A DNA stretch of 9,450 nucleotides from Bacteroidota bacterium. GTDB taxonomy: Bacteria > Bacteroidota > Bacteroidia > Flavobacteriales_F > PHOS-HE28. Positions 6,610 to 9,450 of this stretch are shown here, one piece after another. Within the stretch, counting starts at the first letter, position 1, and each line of letters starts with the position of its first letter. The stretch is from positions 1 through 9,450 of the forward strand of contig JAEZCB010000016.1 in the NCBI GenBank assembly GCA_023412755.1, read 5' to 3'. Under the pieces are notes generated by a model. It ran no database searches and was not told the origin of the DNA. It saw nothing but the letters and a program-made list of their open reading frames with translations. Made by a program: the position numbers and the translations under genes.

Positions 6610-7913
6610 CTTCTGGCCTTTTCGATGATGGTGAGTATGGCGTTGCGTCGATCGCGCATGGCGGTTTCTGTGCTCAGGAAGCTCTCATGCCAAAGTCCGG
6701 TGAAGGTGCCATCCACGGCCTTCACGCTCTGGATGATCTTCTCCGTTCTGCGTATGGCCTCTCCCGGATCGAGCCCAAGTTTGACCCAAAGCGTGTTGTC
6801 CATCACAGCGAATGGATGGATCAGAAGGCTGGTGGCCCTCTCCTGCTCCAGATCATACCATTCAAATGGTACCGTGGTCCCCGCCCTGAAACCGATGGTA
6901 TCATGCATGCCCATGGAATGTTCTTCCATGATCCCCAACTCGCTCAAGTCCCGGTAGATCCGGTGATCCACCATGCGCAGGAAGTGCTGCCTGGATAGCT
7001 TCAATGGCCTATCCAAAAGACCCTGCAATTCCTTCAACTCCTGCTCCAGCATGAGCCTGTTTTCGCTACTTCCATAGGAAGGGTGGATACCTGTTTCTGC
7101 CCACTTTGAAAGTTCGATCAGCATGCGTGCATAGCGCGGCTGATGGATGGAAACGGCATGGTCCCAAGGGCCTTTCGGTGCCCCCAGGATGAAGTAGATG
7201 ATGCGGTCCGTATTGGCCATGAGCATGTCCTTGAGATCCTCATGGATATCGTAGGGGTCATCACCAAGGCTGAACAGGGTTCGCCACCTGGCCAATATTT
7301 CTCCAGGCCGCCCCTTAAGCATATCCTTCACGGTGGCACCGATGGATCGCCAGAGCGGACGGCCCAAATACTTCAATCCATTATCCAGATCGATGGTCTG
7401 CACCGAGCGATAGGCGCGTTGCGGTGCGGGGACCGATCGATCCTTCGCTTTCCATGCCCGGGCCAGCATGATCGCCCACTCATCCACTACCGGTCTTTCC
7501 ACATAACCATGCTTGACAGCATGCATTTGTTGGGACAACGGCCGTTGATGGCGATCACGCCCGATGGCAGCCTCTTCACACCGTGACAGATGGAAGAAGG
7601 CCGCGGCGAATGGATCGAAAGCAAGGTCACCACCTTCAACGGGAAAAAGCAGCGGGAGATCACCTGCACGGATCATCGGCGGATCCGTTGCCATGCTTCC
7701 ATCTGCCAGGAAACCCGATGGAAGGATATGCAATGTGCCCGGTATGGCACGATCGCCATACACTATTGTGGGGCTTCCGGAGGAAGAGGATGCCGCGTGT
7801 GCATCCAGGAATTCCACCTCCCAGCCAAGAAGGCGCCTGAAGACCTGTTCAACAGCGTATCTGGCCCGGGGCGTTGGCCTTTCCAAATGGACCTGGACCA
7901 GGGTTTCTTCCAT
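6606..7913 (-). CDS. Divergent polysaccharide deacetylase family protein (DUF7033-like N-terminus)
   Basis: 435-residue protein resembling Bacteroidota polysaccharide-deacetylase (NodB-like) proteins with a DUF7033-type N-terminal domain. The N-terminal part (about 1-150) carries FDPFAAAFFHLSRCEE (99-114), typical of that domain. The catalytic barrel follows: TIDLDNG (173-179) as the NodB motif with acidic metal-binding residues, GIHPSYGS (275-282) supplying one metal-ligand His, SRQHFLRM (307-314), GFRAGT (341-346) and GLWHE (406-410) with the late-motif His. Family enzymes remove N- or O-acetyl groups from sugars. No signal peptide is seen, so action on a cytosolic or lipid-linked precursor is more likely than on exported polymer. 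It follows the epimerase by 11 bases and overlaps the acyltransferase by 4 bases. The second His of the classical HxxxH is not apparent. Confidence 0.87.
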   Translation of the reverse strand: MEETLVQVHLERPTPRARYAVEQVFRRLLGWEVEFLDAHAASSSSGSPTIVYGDRAIPGTLHILPSGFLADGSMATDPPMIRAGDLPLLFPVEGGDLAFDPFAAAFFHLSRCEEAAIGRDRHQRPLSQQMHAVKHGYVERPVVDEWAIMLARAWKAKDRSVPAPQRAYRSVQTIDLDNGLKYLGRPLWRSIGATVKDMLKGRPGEILARWRTLFSLGDDPYDIHEDLKDMLMANTDRIIYFILGAPKGPWDHAVSIHQPRYARMLIELSKWAETGIHPSYGSSENRLMLEQELKELQGLLDRPLKLSRQHFLRMVDHRIYRDLSELGIMEEHSMGMHDTIGFRAGTTVPFEWYDLEQERATSLLIHPFAVMDNTLWVKLGLDPGEAIRRTEKIIQSVKAVDGTFTGLWHESFLSTETAMRDRRNAILTIIEKARR

Positions 7914-7924
7914 TGAATACGCTT

Positions 7925-9076
7925 CTACTGTTCCAGCAATACCTCACAAATGTGTTCCGCGGCATGGCCATCCCCGAAGAGACCTTGTTCCGGCATGGAT
8001 GAGGTGCCCATGAGGCGTGCGGCCGCATCCCTTATCCGCAATGGGTCAGCATCGGCGAGGATGGCCATTCCGGCATCCACGATCTCCACCCACTCGGTCT
8101 CTTCGCGCAGCACCACGGAAGGCCTTCCATGGAAGTAGGCCTCTTTCTGCACACCTCCGGAATCCGTGAATACCAAGGTGGCGCCATGTTCCAAAGCCAG
8201 CATATCCAGATAACCGACCGGTGGTATGATCCGAATACCGTTGCTCTTGCCCGATCCATTCAGCAGGTCTGATCCCAGAGACCCCATGCTTTCCCTGGTA
8301 CGCGGATGCAGGGGCAGGACCACCGGCAGATCATGCTCCTTATGCACATGGACCAATGCATCCAGTATCGCCGTAAGCCGGGAAGGATCATCGGTATTCG
8401 CGGCGCGGTGGATAGTGGCCAGCATGTAGCGCCCCGCTTCGATGCCATGTTCCTTGAAGATCTTTGATCGTTCCAGGGCCAGCGCGGAAAAGTGGAGCGT
8501 ATTATCGAACATCACATCACCGGAGAACACCACCCGTGGCTCGTCCATGGTAGGTGATCCAGGACCATGCAACAGACCGATCCCTTCTTTCCGTAGCGCA
8601 TCCATGGCGCTGTGGGTTGGACAGAAGAGCCAGGTAGAGCAGTGATCGGCCGTGATCCGGTTGATCTCTTCCGGCATCCGCTTGTTGTATGAGCGCAGGC
8701 CGGCCTCGATGTGGGCTACCCGCACATGGAGTTTGGCCGCGGCGAGCGCCCCTGCCAACGTGCTATCGGTATCGCCATACACCACCACCACATCCGGCCG
8801 CTCTTTTTCCAACACCTGCTCAATGGCCTCCATCATTCTGCCGGTGCGGGCACCATGCTTTCCCGCACCGATGTTCAACTGGATATCCGCTGGGGGAATG
8901 CCCAGCTCTTCGAAAAAGATCCCGGACATGGCGTGATCATAATGCTGCCCCGTGTGCAGGATCGTTTCCTGGACCCTACCTGCGAAAGGACCGGAAACGG
9001 CCCGGCTGATCGCGGCCGCCTTGATGATCTGGGGGCGCGCTCCGATGATGGTGAGCAGCCGGAGGGGTCCTGTCAT
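7925..9076 (-). CDS. wecB: Non-hydrolysing UDP-N-acetylglucosamine 2-epimerase (WecB/WbpI type)
   Basis: 383-residue cytosolic GT-B-fold epimerase inverting C2 of a UDP-N-acetylated sugar, classically UDP-GlcNAc to UDP-ManNAc for surface polysaccharide. Motifs: GARPQIIKAA (12-21), TGQHYDHAMS (42-51), YGDTDSTLAGA (100-110) with catalytic-region Asp, HIEAGLRS (122-129) with Glu124, MPEEINR (134-140) with Glu137, TIHRAAN (221-227) with His223, and TDSGGVQKEA (304-313). The short loop GLRSYNKRMPEEINR resembles WbpI-like epimerases, which act on UDP-2,3-diacetamido-glucuronate, more than E. coli WecB, so the substrate is open. Ala226 replaces the Glu of the usual HRxEN. ATG directly abuts the radC stop with no spacer, and the deacetylase gene follows 11 bases after its TAG. 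Confidence 0.95.
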   Translation of the reverse strand: MTGPLRLLTIIGARPQIIKAAAISRAVSGPFAGRVQETILHTGQHYDHAMSGIFFEELGIPPADIQLNIGAGKHGARTGRMMEAIEQVLEKERPDVVVVYGDTDSTLAGALAAAKLHVRVAHIEAGLRSYNKRMPEEINRITADHCSTWLFCPTHSAMDALRKEGIGLLHGPGSPTMDEPRVVFSGDVMFDNTLHFSALALERSKIFKEHGIEAGRYMLATIHRAANTDDPSRLTAILDALVHVHKEHDLPVVLPLHPRTRESMGSLGSDLLNGSGKSNGIRIIPPVGYLDMLALEHGATLVFTDSGGVQKEAYFHGRPSVVLREETEWVEIVDAGMAILADADPLRIRDAAARLMGTSSMPEQGLFGDGHAAEHICEVLLEQ

Positions 9077-9450
9077 CTATAGCATGCCATTGTCGGCGAA
9101 GCTATAGTACCCGGCTGACGTGATGATGAGATGATCATGTATGGCGATGTCCAATAATCGGCCGCCCTCGGTAAGCTTGCGCGTAAGGCGGATATCTTCC
9201 TCGCTGGGCCTGAGCTGGCCACTGGGATGGTTGTGACAAAGGATCAGCGATGATGCCCGCTTATCCAACGCTTGTTTGAAGATGATCTTGGGATCGGCCA
9301 CCGTGCCATGCATGCCCCCCTGGCTCACGCGGCAGCGCTCCAGCATGCGGTTGCCACGATCCAGGAGTACCAGCCAGAATTCCTCATGCTGCAGATCGCT
9401 GAGCACCGAACGCACCTGTTCGTAGGCGGAAGCGCTGCTTGTGATGGATG
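9077..9450 (-). CDS. radC: RadC-family JAB/JAMM protein (5' end outside the window)
   Basis: C-terminal JAB (MPN+) domain of a RadC-family protein; about 124 codons are visible and the frame stays open to the right edge, where the peptide reads ITSSASAYEQVRSVL, matching the usual start of this domain. The metal-binding motif HNHPSG lies at 9218-9235, followed by xxRPSEED with the Asp of the HxHPSG...PSxxD pattern; GYYSF near the end is also typical. The N-terminal helix-hairpin-helix part would lie upstream outside the window. Despite its name, RadC is not established as a DNA-repair protein and its function is unknown. A GTG at 9413-9415 could be read as a start but is internal. The TAG is immediately followed by the epimerase ATG, so it may head or sit within the same operon. 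Confidence 0.95.
   Translation of the reverse strand, partial: SITSSASAYEQVRSVLSDLQHEEFWLVLLDRGNRMLERCRVSQGGMHGTVADPKIIFKQALDKRASSLILCHNHPSGQLRPSEEDIRLTRKLTEGGRLLDIAIHDHLIITSAGYYSFADNGML

Noticed and set aside
7143..7586. Plus-strand open frame of 147 codons opposite the deacetylase gene
   Set aside because: Antisense to a recognisable family protein; no motif, and its composition fits a shadow frame.
7914..7924. Possible promoter in the 11-base gap between the epimerase and deacetylase genes
   Set aside because: I found no TAnnTTTG element on the minus strand in the right arm in a by-eye search, and the gap is too short; a single long transcript is simpler.

Overview
The window looks like core chromosome of a high-GC member of the Bacteroidota, most likely Flavobacteriales. 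Four things point there: the order ftsH, DUF2007 protein, cdsA, psd; the short Psd-A type decarboxylase; the Bacteroidota form of FtsH (GRSLGAAWYLPEER and GALSDLEKV motifs); and a promoter of the Bacteroidota TTG-N18-TAnnTTTG type before psd. The species is not identifiable by eye. Coding is very dense: apart from the 52 bases before psd, no gap between genes is larger than 11 bases. I see no tRNA or rRNA gene, mobile element, CRISPR array, prophage or attachment site.

Left arm, plus strand (2-3916): the 3' part of ftsH (cut by the window edge), a small DUF2007 protein, cdsA, psd and a small unknown lipoprotein. CdsA makes CDP-diacylglycerol. Psd performs the last step to phosphatidylethanolamine; the phosphatidylserine synthase between them is not in the window. 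FtsH is a membrane protease. The arm is therefore a membrane biogenesis and quality-control block. psd has its own probable promoter and a small leader hairpin at the predicted 5' end of its mRNA.

Right arm, minus strand (3908-9450, read right to left): radC (cut by the right edge), a WecB/WbpI-type UDP-sugar 2-epimerase, a divergent polysaccharide deacetylase, a FemAB/GNAT-like acyltransferase, upp (uracil salvage), a small conserved membrane protein, and a YjjG-type HAD nucleotidase. Neighbours overlap by 4 bases or lie 0-11 bases apart, so they probably form one translationally coupled operon. Three genes suggest a surface-glycan module (epimerase, deacetylase, acyltransferase). Two concern pyrimidines (upp, yjjG-like).

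The two arms converge with their last codons overlapping by 9 bases, leaving no room for an intergenic terminator. I do not see a clearly new system. The points most worth a second look are the epimerase-deacetylase-acyltransferase trio, the Ala in the epimerase's HRxEN-type motif, the psd promoter and leader hairpin, and a roughly fourfold excess of GATC across the window.
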